From Tyto alba (taxonomy: Eukaryota; Chordata; Aves; Strigiformes; Tytonidae): a stretch of 64,000 bases of DNA. How positions within the stretch are numbered: the stretch's first letter is position 1; every line of letters begins with the position of its first letter. The stretch is from NCBI RefSeq assembly GCF_018691265.1, contig NW_024881322.1:1984001-2048000 (forward strand), written 5' to 3'. Positions 33,949 through 47,172 of the stretch are shown in pieces. The notes beneath the pieces were generated by a model, which worked only from the letters and a program-made list of their open reading frames with translations, was not told where the DNA came from and ran no database searches. Position numbers and translations under genes: made by a program.

Positions 33949-36521
33949 CTGTAGTAATGAATGGGATTATTGTTAGCATGAAGCCAGGATAATTTGACAG
34001 TGCCATTGCAGTTTAACAAATTAACACTTTAATTTGTCATTGCTACCATCTCTTAGGAGAGGAGTTGTTCTGTAGGGTACTACAGTTAGCAGTGGCAGCA
34101 GGCACCACTGTAATCAGCAGCAACAGTTCCTGACTCCTTGCAATTCTGAAATGGTGCAAGCATCAGTGCTGGCATGTTTTTCATGGTACGGGAGCGCCTG
34201 CATTACGAGCACTCATGCCAGGATGCAATCTCTCTGTGGAGGAAGGAATAAGCAAGGCACTGCGGAACTTTTCTTCTAGTAATATTCGTACTGAAGATCA
34301 GTACTATTCTCACCTGTATTTCACCACTGGTAACGCTATGGCTGCCTCTCCCTTGGCTTTTTTAGGGCTCCCTTTATGCACTTCACACTGAGAAATAAGT
34401 TGTGCCAAAGGTTCTTCGCTGGCCCTGAAGCTGAGGGATGTGGCACAGGGTGTGTGCACACTGCTAAACTCTCTAGTCCCTCAAAACTTGGTGATCTGAT
34501 TCAAACATCCCAAGGGGAACGTGAGGCCAGGGACTAAGATAACACCCAGAATGGCCAATGGCATGCAAGTGCTGGAGCCCATGACCTGGCGTTGTTATTT
34601 TAGCAGCACAGATGTAGTCCTTGAGGGCAAATAACTTGCTTGTCTCTTGTATCTTGGCCTGTATCTGGTATATATCAAGGCAGCCCTTGCTCTGAACACT
34701 AAACATTTAGGACCGACGTGGCTGTTGTGTAGTCTTTATTGTATTCCTTCACTGAATCTCGATGATGCCTTTCAAACGTGTGTCCCTGTTTCTTGCCCAT
34801 GATGTGACATCTCTTGGTTCAGTGCTTTTGGGAAGCTCTAAAAAGTCCTCCAAAACCTGTGTGCACGAACAGAAAATCCAAGAAAGCGTTTTTCCCTTCC
34901 TTCCTTCCTTCCCCACACTAAGGCTCTCTCCAAGGGGAGAGCATCCAAATCCTTCTGTGTCCCCCTGGGAAATGGTGAAGGGATCTCATGGCACATGCCT
35001 GAGAGCCCTGGCCTGGCAGTCACGGCACAGAGGGTGCTGAGTCCTGTTCCCTGTAGGTACATGTGTGATGGAGCTGGTAGGGGCTCTCTGCTGCTTTGTC
35101 TGCTCCAGGGGGGCAGATACAGGCAGGTCCTCAGGCTACATTTGCCCACTTCCTCCTCACTTAATTAACTAGGAAATGGTGAAATTTGGGGGGTTTGGGG
35201 CTGGGGTGGTTGGCCATGGGGCAGCAGATGAGTTGGGCCCGGGCTAAGTTCTAGGGGGATCTGCTGGAGCCTGTAGGCTGCATATAATCAAAACGCGTAT
35301 GATTATCATGCAATCACAATTTTTGTTGTTTCTGTGATTGAGAACACTTGGTTTTGTTTTATCTAGGCCCCAAGCACAAGCTTATCATTAGTAATCAGGA
35401 GACTGTTTTACTCTTTGTGTTTAGTTAAGAGGAAATTTTTCCACTATTCACCACATAACCACATCCTTTACCATCACAGTTTTATTTTCTGGCAATCCAA
35501 AACTTTGAGAGGGGAATACTTCTGAGCTCAGGCATTGGATGGGATAAATACCCCATTTTTAGTGGCAATGGTTGGCATAGATACTCATCATTAATATTTA
35601 GTTAAAGACATACTGGATCAGGCCACAGAATAACTTGAACATAAAGGATGCTGTCAGATTTTGGCAAACAAGAAAGTAAGTACCTGTTACAGGAATGAAA
35701 ACAAATCAATAGCAGCACATTGTCAGTCATGATGTTTATTGTGTTTTGTTTTTTTTTTTTTTTTTCCCATAACCTTGTTTCATGGATATTCAGTTTCTGA
35801 CTTCTTTTTCTCACAGTGTGAACGATATGTTGGGATTAAAGCATTAACTCTAAGACAGGGCTTTCCAGTTTCTAAGTTACCTCACTTGATGATGACTATA
35901 ATTAAGTTTCATATTACAGCTCTTTAATTTGTAGAGTTTCCTAATTGACCCGCTTACAGAAGAGGGTTTTCCAGGGGGTTACAGCTGCATCCAGCTCTGC
36001 TTTAGTTTCTGCCTTTAACAAACACTTGAAAAACTAAGCCATGAATTTTACAGGGAAAACCAGTTGTTAAAGGCAATCCAGTCATGTCCTTTGTAACACA
36101 TCTTCCCAGATACCAATTTATTTCATAGTTTGCTAGTTATTCTGTCAGGTTGAAAAATATTTTTAAAATATTTTAGGATACTAATCTGTTAGCATGTGGT
36201 AGATTTTGTCTGACCTTTGATGAATTATAATTTGAATTAGAAATTATAAATTCCTTTTCAGTGGCACTTTATGTTGAGAATCGTGATTGCTTTACATTTT
36301 CGAGGCTGAACAGCTGAGATACTTTACTTCTCGCTGGCTAAAGAAGGACTCAGGGAGTGCTCACAGGGTCTTTTGATGGTTTGTCAAGTTCCACATTAAC
36401 CAGAGCTCAATGGCAAACCTCCATTTTGACGGAAGGTGAACTTCAACTGCTCCATAGCTGTTGGGGTTTCTCCACACAGCCCAATGTCATTCCTCCAGCA
36501 TCTTTCCTCTCTTATGTCCAG
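33949..36521. other. non-coding stretch
   Basis: No supported gene. Contains a CCTT-rich run (34891-34915), an 8-bp inverted repeat CAATCACA/TGTGATTG with a 14-nt loop (35311-35340), a 17-nt T tract (35749-35765), and an acceptor-like TTCTTTTTCTCACAG ending at 35816 without a convincing exon. Confidence 0.5.
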
Positions 36522-36557
36522 ACGAGAAGACAATAGAGTTATCAGCAACACCTCCAG
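36522..36557 (+). other. candidate 36-nt microexon
   Basis: A strong polypyrimidine acceptor (CATCTTTCCTCTCTTATGTCCAG) ends at 36521. The consensus donor CAG|GTAAGAGG begins at 36558. The enclosed 36 bases are a multiple of three and open in two of three frames: one reads REDNRVISNTSR, the other EKTIELSATPPG (with the next base). Microexons of this size are typically included in neuronal transcripts and preserve reading frame. Neither the host gene nor neighbouring exons can be identified, so this is a splice-signal-based prediction. Confidence 0.3.
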
Positions 36558-39500
36558 GTAAGAGGCTCTTTGGGCAATATAAACCTTTATTACTCCCAGG
36601 AACTGTGGTAGGAAGGGCAAGAAATGGGAGCTCCATCCTCAGGGAAGGATTTTGATTTTCCTTCTTATGCATTCAGCAAGAAGTCTGGCTCAGGATTTGC
36701 CACTCAGTTAACACCCACATTAACTCCATTGCAGAAAACTATCCCAAGTTCCCCAGAAAGCAAACTATGTCATCAAATCAGTCTTTTTTTTTTTTTTTTT
36801 TCACCCCCCATTAATATGAAACTGCTGTCTTTTTCTAATGTCCAGCAAACTTCAATCCAGTAATGCGTTTGTATAGACAGACAAATTTACGTTTCCCTTT
36901 TTCTTTCTTCCTTTTCAGTAGCCTGAAGGACATGGATTTTTTTTTAATGTAGAAACAATCCACAGTAATCAGCTGGCTCTTGTAATCTTTGTACCCTTTC
37001 CTGAGCCATTCCCTGATTACTACAATGTAATTTCATTTGCTTTTATTACTTACTTCTTTTTGCTTGTACTGTCAGATTAGTTCTGAAATATTTCCATTCT
37101 AGGAGCTATTTAAACCTTCCTCCTTAAGATCCATACCAGATAATCAGGGCAATTTGATTAAAAAGGGAGGCTGAATTTTGATTCATGTTTCTTTTTCTAA
37201 GATGAGGGAAGTGAGTTAGGGTCATCCTGGAACCACACATAATACTAGTCAAAAACCAGTATGATAAACCTGCCTCTACTGGTCTTCATCTCAGTAGGAA
37301 TTCAGTTCTGTTTATCTATGTGTAATTTCTATTCAAAATATAAATTAAAACACTGCAATTAAAAAAAAAAAAATGACCACTGCTCACACAAAATGCAGAG
37401 AGAATCATGCTGAAAAATCTGTAGAGGCATAAATCTCCTGCCAGTGCAACAGAAATAAAATGTGTCCATAGTTCTTATTAAGAAAAGAGCATGAGCAGGG
37501 AGATAGCAAAATGCACAGAGGATGTAACACTATTTAGATGGGAGAATTTAAGAGGGTACTTAAATATTCTAGTTGGATGATCGACACGGCGTCCACGGAA
37601 TTTTTGTTCTGAAAAATGCAGATTAAGGCACGGTCAAAGGTAGATTTCTTCTGTCTAACAGTAACCACTCGGGAAGCAGAGCTGGACATCGCTGCGGGGA
37701 GTTCTGCATGCAGAAATGATCGAAAGGCAAACAAAATACTTGCTTTAGTAGCTTTCTTCCTGTCCCTAGAACTTGGACGTTTTTCTCTAACTGTATTGAA
37801 GCTGTTTTACATTTTCATACAGCTGAAGTTATTTTAAAGAACAATTGGTTTCTGCAGGTAGTAACTAGACTGATTTTTTTTAATTTTCATTTATTTTCTT
37901 CAGCACATTACCAAAGCAACTGACAGACATCTGAAAAGGTGACCGACTTCTGCCTCTGAATATTTGTGCATTTGTAAAATACATTTCTTTGTTATTATTT
38001 TTAATTGTGCAGCGTCCTATGTAATCAAGACAAATGATAATAAGTACAAGTCAGCTTTTCAGAATTATGTTTATATCTTCATTTTAGTTATAGTACAATT
38101 CAGAAGAGGACTACTGTGATGTCGTTTCTCTTCAGTTTCTATTCAGAAAAAATCTGCTAGATAATCGATGTATGTTGAATGTCTACCTTCACAGAAAAGG
38201 GTAGAGGAGAGGTTGTCGTGGTGTAGTATCAGATGCTGTCAGAGACTGCAAAAGGGGCTTTTCCTAATTGCCACCGCTTGACACTGGAGTAGTTACCTGA
38301 TAAACACTATTTACTGTATTTCCCATTTTCAGGAGTTTTTGAGAAGCTTTCAGTGCTCTGAGAGTGACTGACCCTGGGTCCCCAGAGCAGCATGGCACAT
38401 GGCTGTGCCTCTCCATGGTCAGCAGAGCAGTTCAGTTCATTTTTAAGTTTAAATATGTGAGTAAAGTTAAGTACGTGCTTCACTGCTTTATAAAAAGTTA
38501 TGGCTGTCTCAATCGTGGCCGGTAAAGACTCGTTTGCTGACACTTGGGCAAGTTGCAAAGGCCTGGCCAGCTGGGAGCTGCCATCTCTCCCTTCTGCTCT
38601 GATCCAGAGGCGTCTTCAAGAGGTCATTGTGGTTGAGGGGCTGCCTCAGAATGCTGCAGATTACATCTTTCCCTAGCAATGCCTTTTCTCCATTATACCT
38701 GGCACAAACAATCAAATAAATGCAAACCAGAGAAGCAAAATAAATCAGACAGAAGCCTCAGAGGTAAATGAAGAACCTTTGTTTTCCATTTAAACCTGCT
38801 GGATGCGGTAGTCTGTATGCCAGACCTTGGATCTCTCGAAAATTACTTATTCCCAGCATAATTTGCCACCTACATTAGACTGAATGAAAATCCATCAGTG
38901 AATGGCTTCCAGGTAGAGACTCTGCAACATTTGGATTTAGTTCCAAATTTCAAAGGTCATTTAGAAAATCCAGGTCAGGACTCAGAGCTGAATTTCAAAT
39001 GTCCCAGAAGTTCATGTTTGTTCAGACCTAAGCCTACAGATCTGAACCAACATGATAATGCAGATTTAAACAAGAACTTCTAGGTTTATGCAGAATCATT
39101 TATTGAAACCCTTGGTTACTTTTTTCTCCGTGGTATTATTTACCAGTCACAAGGGCATGTAAAATAACTACTTAATAATTATGAACTGCTAAAGCCACTC
39201 ATTATGCACTGAAAATGTGTAAGTGCAAATTCTCTAAATGATGTGGAAGTTGGACTGTTGGGAACATTCAGATTGTACATTATCAAAGTGTAGGCTACTC
39301 TCTAGTACATTTGTCTGATATACAAGACAATTTCATCTCAACTTGGACGAGATACAGAAGCGTAGGCTCTGTGGAATAAGAAGTGGGCTTGGTGGAGCAG
39401 AGGGAAATTCATGTTATCTTCAATGTGCCTAGTAAATAATGAGATATTAAATTATAATGTGTTCCAGGAGTTTTCAACTGTGTTTTCTCTTTAATCATTT

Positions 39501-39616
39501 CATTACTCAGAGTCCTTTGTTTCTGACTTGTGTCTTTCATTAGAATTTTAGGACTCAAGCATGTGCGTGGGGAGTTCTGTAAAGGTCCCTGTGGCACCTC
39601 CACTGCATTAATTCCT
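36558..39616. other. non-coding stretch
   Basis: AT-rich, with an 18-nt T tract (36784-36801) and a 13-nt A tract (37361-37373). No supported gene. Overlapping small frames at 38307-38715 (minus) have no motif. A plus-strand TTTATT near 39098 would be an AATAAA for the minus-strand candidate exon at 39617-39853. Confidence 0.45.
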
Positions 39617-39853
39617 TCAAATAAGAAAGAGATTTGTCCACAGCAGAATCACTTTTTTGTTTCCTGAGCTACAGATTTCTGCTATGGGTGTGAGCTCCTG
39701 GGCAAGCCTGTGAAGGCAGGCTTCATCCCCAGCAGCCACCGTGTACAGCCGGAGCTCCCTTGGACCGTCTCTCTCTTCCGTGGCGCCGTACTCCGAATGA
39801 GCAGATGTGAACCCTTTTTCCGAGAGACTTGCAGCAGAAGCAACGTAGTGTGA
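39617..39853 (-). CDS. candidate terminal coding exon, unidentified protein
   Basis: On the minus strand a strong acceptor (CCTTTCCTTTGCTTCCACCCCTACAG) ends at 39854, and 78 codons follow in phase 0 to TGA at 39619-39617. The stretch is CpG-rich for the neighbourhood (CGGAGTACGGCGCCACGG and similar). The predicted peptide has an acidic/polar first part (SAHSEYGATEERDGPRELRL) and a more hydrophobic end (KKVILLWTNLFLI). It contains no domain I recognise. The open frame continues upstream of the acceptor as well, to 134 codons in all, which weakens the case because openness is not limited to the proposed exon. It could be a real last exon, an alternative end, or a GC-rich chance frame. Confidence 0.25.
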   Translation of the reverse strand, partial: SHYVASAASLSEKGFTSAHSEYGATEERDGPRELRLYTVAAGDEACLHRLAQELTPIAEICSSGNKKVILLWTNLFLI

Positions 39854-42800
39854 CTGTAGGGGTGGAAGCAAAGGAAAGGGCTCTTGTAACCTTATGTGAG
39901 CGAGCGTTATTCTGCTCGGTGTTCCCGTCCCTTGGCATCGCTGGGTGAGCGTTGGACCAGCAAGCAGGATTGGTGCTTTCAAACAGATGGGCCTGAGCAC
40001 AGTCTGAGCCAAGGGAAACATGTAGATGAATCACTTGTGGGTGTTAAGGGCAGGATTCCCATTTGATATTCTCAGCGTCGCAGCAGGTATAAGGTCCCAA
40101 ACATTTAAACAGCGTAAAGCACTCGAGCCTCTTAAAAATGCACGATAGATAGTTAAATTCCTGTTAGTGGGAGGGGGAAGGAAGCTTCTGAGGTAGCCTC
40201 ACCAAGCAGCAGAGGATTTTGGGGGTGTGCAGTCTCGTTTGTTACCAGTGACTCAAAGATGCCCTGGCATGTGAATTTGGGACTGAGGAGGCAAATAGGC
40301 TTCTAACGCATGGTCTCAGTGAAACTCAGGGACAGACTTTTCAGCTATTTCCCTTTGATTACTAAGTGCTAAAGTGTCTATTACAGGAAAGCAAGAAAAG
40401 TGCTTTAATTATGCTTCCATAAACAAGATCCTGATTTCCTGGACTGAAGCCTCAGGGAGCATTATAGTGTAGCAATTGGTATGGACCAGTGTACTGGTTG
40501 TTTTGTTTTACCTTGTGCTATTCAGAGGACCTTAAAGGTGTTTGATCCCTGGTTGCTCATGACTCTCTTACATTTCTTTGAAAATCTCCTCTTTAATGTT
40601 CACTGTAAAATAAACCCTGTTGACATTGGCTACGTTTATGGTACTGGACTGCAGGAGCTCTCCTTTCTGTGCTTCTCAGTCCGGGCATACAAAATAGCCA
40701 TGCTTTATTTCTACAGGGGATAAAGCTTGGCCATGCAAGCAAACTGTTCTCCCCGACCTAGGGTTTTAAGGAAAGGAAACATGCCTGGGTAGGAGCAAAG
40801 ACATGCTCCAAGAGATGTCCTGCCAGACTAGGCAAGCGGGAACACAAGTCATACATTAAAGTAACCCCACTGGTAAATCCATAGACTGAGAAAGACACTA
40901 CTCTGTGTTTTAGTACCTTTTATACACACAGAATTTGTCCAAATATGGCACTTACTGAATACCCTGCCATACGATTTGTGAAAACACTTATTGAGGTGCA
41001 CAGTTATTTGCCTTGCATGCACATGTTTGATTTTTTTTTTTTTTTTTTTTTAAATGTGAGTGAATGGACTGGCATACATGTATAGTTGCCAAGACCACAA
41101 CTGGAACAATTTAGCCTAGTGTAAATGAAAAGCCAGAAAACCTTTGCAGTTTTGGATAAGGTCACACTTTCAGTGTGGGTCCAGGATTGGTGCCAATTAA
41201 ACTTATGTAATGGCAGTAAGAGAACATTAAGGTTGGGAACATCGCATTCCAGAATTGGAAATTCTGGAGCATGTGTTGGCTGAATTCTTTGGTGCATAGT
41301 GGCATTGTCTTTAACAACAATACATAGGCACACGTTCACTTCCATTATCAGCCGATGGCAAATGTGCTCATAGATGGCACTCAGAAAAATGTAACGGTGT
41401 TTATGGCTTTTGCAGGATCAATAAAGTTCATTGTTGTGCAGTCCAAACAGCTGCCTTTGGTGCAGCTCTCTTTATGGCAGCTTTGAACAACAAAGCCCTT
41501 GTTGGAGGGTTCTGAGAAATGGTAATGTAGTTTCAAAGATACTAATATAATATACAGATATATATTTTACTAAATTGAAGCATTTGATAAATATTACAAA
41601 GCCAACACAGGAAATATTAAATGCAGTTTAATTTGGCTGCTGCTATAATGCAGGGTGCTCTCAAATAAATATGCACTTTTATTTCAGAAGATCAGTATTG
41701 TTTTGCTTTGCTGGTAAGAAAATATGCAGCACTGATCTGAAATGTGACTTGACACTTGAAAATATAGCCTAGAACTAGCAAAAGGAGTAAAAGAAAACAT
41801 GCTGGCCTGCCAACCTGTTAGCTTAGCACCTGACTTACAGATGCCCTACGCTCAAAACATTTTTTCTTTTTAAATGCAGACTCATGGGTGTATTTATTTC
41901 ATTGTCTCCATGTCTTCCTCCACGTACAGTTCCTTTTGTGAGCAACAGCTAACTGTGCTCTTGCATAGTATAAGCTGCCTTGAACCTTTCATAATATGTG
42001 CTTTCAAAACGTAATTGTATGAAGTTATCTGGGAGCACTGAAACCTTCAGAAATGCCGTGGTATCAGTCTTCTAGGGGTAAAGACTCCTCTGCTTGGCAG
42101 AGGTTCTTCGGTGCGCTGGTTGCCCTAAATCCACCCCAAATCTGCAAGTTGGTGCTAGACACCGTATGCCCTGTACAGCCTGTGTAGATGGGCCATACGG
42201 TGCAGATTCGGTGCCCTGCTTGTACGTCCCTGAGCCTTTTGCAGAGAGCTGGGAGGGATTTTCCCAGAGAAGTGCTGTTGATAGATGGGCTGGGCAAGGG
42301 TTAGCACCTTTTCCTTGGCACATCAAACACAGCATGAGCTGGGCTGCGTGTGCGAAGAGGAGGTGTTACGGTCACCCTTGCCTGCAGCTTCAGATGGGTG
42401 ACAAATTCTCTCTGAACGTTTCATGCTGTAATACTCTATCCTGCTTCAATATGGCAAGGAGTCAGATTTGTACGTGCTTACCTCTAAATACAAATGAATA
42501 TAAATAATAGGTGAATATTTTAATTTGATATTCTGTTCAGTGAAAGAATCAGTCAATTGATTAACCTATTATTCAGTCCATTATTCAAAAGGGTTTTATC
42601 ACAATGAAGTCACAATTATTTATGAAACTTTGATTAATTTAAAATCTGTTCTTCGCTTTAGGCCATCAATTAAGCTATATAAAAAGAAGTAATTAGTTAC
42701 TTTACCTTTTAAGAATTTTTTATATAAGTTCATACAAAGATTTATTTCCATCTTGAAAATACCGTAGCCATCTACTACTGTGTTAGTCTTAGGTCTGTTC

Positions 42801-44044
42801 TTTCTGATATTTCTGTTTTCATGTAATTCCAAAAATTTGCTGAAAGCTCTGAGTACTCAGCACCTTCACAAACTGGGCTACTTTGGTTTCATTGCTGAAG
42901 TATACATTCAGGCATTAGCTTTAGGTAGAAGTGTTTTGAAATGCTGGGCAGTGGTTTCTGGCAGGAATGTTAATCTTTACGAGCACCACCACTGAGATTT
43001 CAGTCTTTGAGGGCTACCCCTTGCGGTAATGAAAGCGCCTGTGTTTCAATGATCCTATCATCTCTGCTGGCTGGAGTTTCAACTCCTGGTAGGGCCACTT
43101 AAGTCTAACAGGTCAAAGAGGCCAGATGAAATGAAGTTCACTGTTTTGCCAGACTGGCAGATGATTGATAGTTCTATAACTTATACTCATTACAAAATAA
43201 CGTCAAGCATCAAAAATACACTAAGGTGGTCACACAAGCAAGGTAATGGACTCGGCAATTTTTGCAAGTCTTTATGTGAGTCGTTGGTAAAGCCAGGCCT
43301 CTGCGACAGTCTTCTCTGAAGTTAAGTATTTAAGTAAATTTCTAGAGCATTAGAACAATAGTTGCAATAATAAAAGTTGATAGCGGTAATGAAAGAAATG
43401 GACAAAGGCAAGCCCTAAATCCTTGGAGTACGCAAACATCAGTGCTGACAAAAAGCAATTTAAAAATGAGAAAATCTGTAATGTATCCAAGGCTGCAAGA
43501 TAGTTACTATTCAGTGAGCATAACGTTAATTCAGAAACAGCATCATCCCTCATAGGCTGAGAGCCAGTTATGACTGTGGAGTTACTCATCAGCATGCCCC
43601 AACTGACAGCATTGCTGGGCCGGTATCTTTGCAATAATGGCAATAACAAAAGTTGGGGCAGTCAAACTATATGAGAGAAACCAATGAGCAAGCACAATCC
43701 CTGTATTTTACATCAGCATGAGGAAAAAAATATTAACCAGTGCCCAGAGTCAGAGTTCAGAGTGAGCGGAAACCACTGTCAAATGTGGCTGTCCACCAGT
43801 CACAGGAGACATCCAAATGGAGTCATCAGGAATTGATTTAATTGGTTTAACTTTTCCGAAAAGGAAATTTAGGTCAGCTCTTGAAGACATGAGATGGTTT
43901 AGATGAGCTGGTATTAGGAGTTACCATATTTTTTGTTTGGTAAGACCGAAGAACAACTTAATTAAGAAAGCATACCTCTTTTATGCTGATGCTGCAAAAA
44001 CATGAGTGACACTTTGGGACGTTTTAACTTGGCAGGAAGAGTGA
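39854..44044. other. non-coding stretch
   Basis: CpG-rich character continues to about 39965. Beyond it lie AT-rich sequence, a 21-nt T tract (41031-41051) and overlapping open frames on both strands at 42064-42507 with no family motif. Confidence 0.45.
41031..41051. repeat. poly-T tract (21 nt)
   Basis: Run of 21 T. No retroposon body recognised on either side. Confidence 0.9.
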
Positions 44045-44455
44045 TCTGCTCCTCTTGGAACTGGTGTAGCTGCAGTTGAAATGAGGTTTGGGGAGATGGG
44101 CTTAAGAGTAGACAGACTGGATAGACCCCAGAGGAGGGTAACCGGAAAAGAGAATTAGAAAACGTGCTTATGGAAACAAGGTGAAGGAGCTGATTTGTCT
44201 AATTTAGCAAAAAGAGGCCTGAGGGGAAACGTCATCTCCCAAAACGCACACGAATGGCGGGAAGGAAGAGTGAGCAATTGTTCCAACACTGGGACGGTTG
44301 TTCAGGGCTCCTCATTAGAGGCTTTAAAAAAATGGTTAAAGGAAACTGTGCCAGGGATAGTCTACAACTGCTTGATCCCAATTTAATGCAGAGAGTAGGG
44401 CCAAAACAGCCTTGGAATTGTTTTTTAATTCTTATTTTTTATGATCCTAAAAAAA
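44045..44455 (+). mobile_element. old CR1 LINE 3' portion
   Basis: Sense-strand CR1 phrases occur in order. CAGACTGGATAGACCCCAGAGG with GGGTAACCGGAAAAG is followed by GCAAAAAGAGGCCTGAGGGG (the 'aaaagaggctgagggg' segment). Then come the RT-tail-like AGGCTTTAAAAAAATGGTTAA and the ending CAGCCTTGGAATTG with TTATGATCC. Stops and indels interrupt the reading frame, so it is a dead, moderately old copy in the opposite orientation to the one at 27270. Confidence 0.75.
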
Positions 44456-44684
44456 AAGCATAAGGAAAAGGCTAATCAAGACACAACAAAACAAATTTCC
44501 AGTTGTAGCGATGTCTACGTGTGTTGAGGCTCAGATCCTATACAAGCCTGCCCTGATGTGCCATTGTCTTTTTTGAATGGTGGTATCGTAGATGCTGCAA
44601 CAGCTGTTACTGATTTTCAGAAAAGTGTCTCTGAAGTTTGCATAACTGAGGGACAGGAAAGAAACAAGCCAAAAAAAGCATTAA

Positions 44685-44912
44685 CTCCTCCGAAATACCT
44701 CTGCAAAAGAGGCAGCAAAGAGCTGTAAAACGAAGGACAGCGCAGTACAAGGCAACATGAGTAGAAATGAAGGGAACCACAAAGAAAATTTTATCAAGAA
44801 GTTGAAACAGTTGGTTAAGGGGATTGTAGTAAAGTATTCTACCAGCTCAACGGATGAACTTGATGAAGATTTTGACCATTTTGAAATTGGTATTATGGCA
44901 TTTGCTTTACAG
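44685..44912 (+). pseudogene. exon-like open frame with donor (tentative)
   Basis: After a TAA at 44682 the plus strand stays open for 76 codons up to a CAG|GTACAG donor-like site at 44910-44915 and reads into TAG at 44919. The peptide looks protein-like: a lysine-rich first half (HKENFIKKLKQLVKG, after a Met at 44757) and an acidic end (STSSTDELDEDFDHFE). Further downstream the same frame has only a few stops over about 120 codons. No acceptor of quality is seen at the 5' side and no family is recognised. It may be a decayed retrocopy or chance. Confidence 0.2.
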
Positions 44913-44921
44913 GTACAGTAG

Positions 44922-47172
44922 AAGGATACGATAAACATTCATAAACTTGAGAACACTTCAGGTGAAGCTCAAACCACCAGGGAAATGCTTGTGAGAATGA
45001 GATGGCTGATAAATTACTGAACTCCACAGCAAAGCAAGGAACTAGCAAAATCGCACAGAATAATGGGGAATGCAGCATTATAGCCAAAATATCAAAGAAC
45101 GAAGATGCAAGCCATCATAGCTGTTAGCAAACTAAACAACTGTGACTGTTATACTTCTTCCAGTGACAGGCAAAGTATTCCACATTGCCATATAGAACAA
45201 TATGAAAGAAGTGGCTGTGCTGAAGGCTGGATTTCAACCTGGAAAATTAACCTGTCAACTGATTTTTCACATGAGGGTTAATCATTCAAGAGAACATCAA
45301 ATGGCTTAAAAAAACCTTCATACCCTTTCTGAAATCACGTGGCAGATTTATTTATAAATTACTCCGAAACGTCTTGATGTGTCACGGTATGCCAATAAAA
45401 ATAATTTTATCAAGGTGCAGCGTGCACAGATAAATCAATGTAAACTTGAGCGAATGATTTGATAATAGATAAATGTCAAGCATGGTTGTATTATCTCACC
45501 TCTGGTATTTGACTGGCCATTACGCTGAAAAATGTAGGTGGATACAGCACAAGCACTGTGTGACTCAGAAGCCGTACACTGCAGTTATTTAGATTTTGCT
45601 GGTTGCAGAAGTCTTCCAAATGGCAAAAATCCACCCCCCTTCTCCCTCTTCCCCCCACGTAGTTCAAGACTCTTCAGCATCATAAACATGATCTGGTTAT
45701 CAATCAGGTGTGAGTAAACAACAAATATTGCAGCAAGAACCCCCCACATCCCAGCTCATACATTATTTTAGGAGGCAGAGCATACAAGCGGTAATACACA
45801 TCCTTTGCAGTAGATTATGGGTCAGCACAGATGTATAAAAGGAAATCCTGTCAAATAGCCAATGTGTGCTTCCACTTAAAAGAGGCTTGATTTCCAAGGG
45901 TCTACAACTGGAAGGCTAACTGACAAATCAACTCAGAAGTTAATTCTGATAGAAAAATAATGTTCCTTAAAAAGACTAAGTGTTCAGTGGAATTAATCTA
46001 TAAAAAATACCAGAATTCATTGGAGTTTTCAGATAATTATGCTTTATCGTTAAAGCTATTCAGGCAGGAAAATGGGAAATACTTGCTGGGAGTTGTGAAC
46101 CAAGTCAGGGCATCAGCCGTGACAACTCTGCCATGGGGCAGTCGGAGGGGCACAAGAAAAAGGCCCAGAAAAAGAATGTCTCTAATTGAACTTTATGCAG
46201 TGTGGGAAATGGTGCGATATTTGACAATTCTGGGAATATGTGGAAAGCTGTCCAAGTCCAAAAAAACCTGGCAAAGCCTCATTCTGGCCCTAAGTTACTT
46301 TGGATGGCAGAGGAAAGAATCATCCTGGAGCTTAAGGATCTCTTGTGTTTCTATAGTCCTTGCAGCTATAAAAGGTTTGTGTATGGAATATAACTATTTC
46401 ATCACTGAGTAATATATTACAGGGGGTAACTAGCTATTACTAGTTCATTTAAGAAAATACTTTCAAAAGGCACTGTGTGCCAAAATTGCAAGGCTAAATA
46501 TATTGTATTGTAAAAAAAGGCATTAATGATTGCTTCCTGGAGATGAGCATTATAGGTTTCAATTTGTAGCTACAAAGCAATGAAATTTTCAGTACACTCA
46601 GAAAATTGTACATTGTCTATTAAGGGAATTGAAGACTTTGAAAATGTATATGGGTGTTCAATTTTTATATCCATACAACTGTGGAAGAACTAGGGAAAAA
46701 TGCCTGCTTTGACTTGACTCTTGAAGGAAAATGCTGATGTAAAATTGCTAATTAAAAGCAAAACAAACAAAAAAAAATCATACCCATATCCCCCGACTTG
46801 CTCAAATGTGTTCAGCACAGGCTTCCTATAAGCTACCAGAATCACTCAAGTACTTGTAAAAATGAATAGAAAACTTCACTGGCTTTAAATCAGTGCAGGC
46901 TGGGCAATCACAGGCTCTGTTATCACTTCCGAAAATGACCTGCTTAGAGTAAATTGAAGCACTTTGATAGTTCAGATAGCTGTACAATTCACATGTTCAG
47001 AGTGGTGATCACCTTCAAATTTAAGCACTTAATTTAAGAGCTTCAATAATTTTAAATTGCTATGTGCCACTGAGTGGCAGACAGAGACCCGAGGGCTATA
47101 GTATTTTAAAAAAACTTTAGTGTTCTGCTTAATATTTTTATTTCAGGGATTTCAGAGAGAGTTTCTATAGTC
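44922..47172. other. non-coding stretch
   Basis: AT-rich. The longest ATG-initiated frame is 45960-46412 (plus, 150 codons), with A at -3 of the ATG but no recognisable domain, promoter or splice context. It is left out as a gene. Confidence 0.45.

Noticed and set aside
42094..42507. 137-codon plus frame
   Set aside because: Opposed by two overlapping minus frames and no motif. The cysteine-rich look is not arranged as a known domain.
22950..43580. Shared 17-base phrase CTGAGAGCCAGTTAT near 22953 and 43558
   Set aside because: Similarity does not extend beyond the short phrase, so it does not support a dispersed repeat.
45960..46412. 150-codon ATG-initiated plus frame
   Set aside because: No domain, promoter, splice or polyadenylation context, and the peptide looks like translated non-coding sequence.
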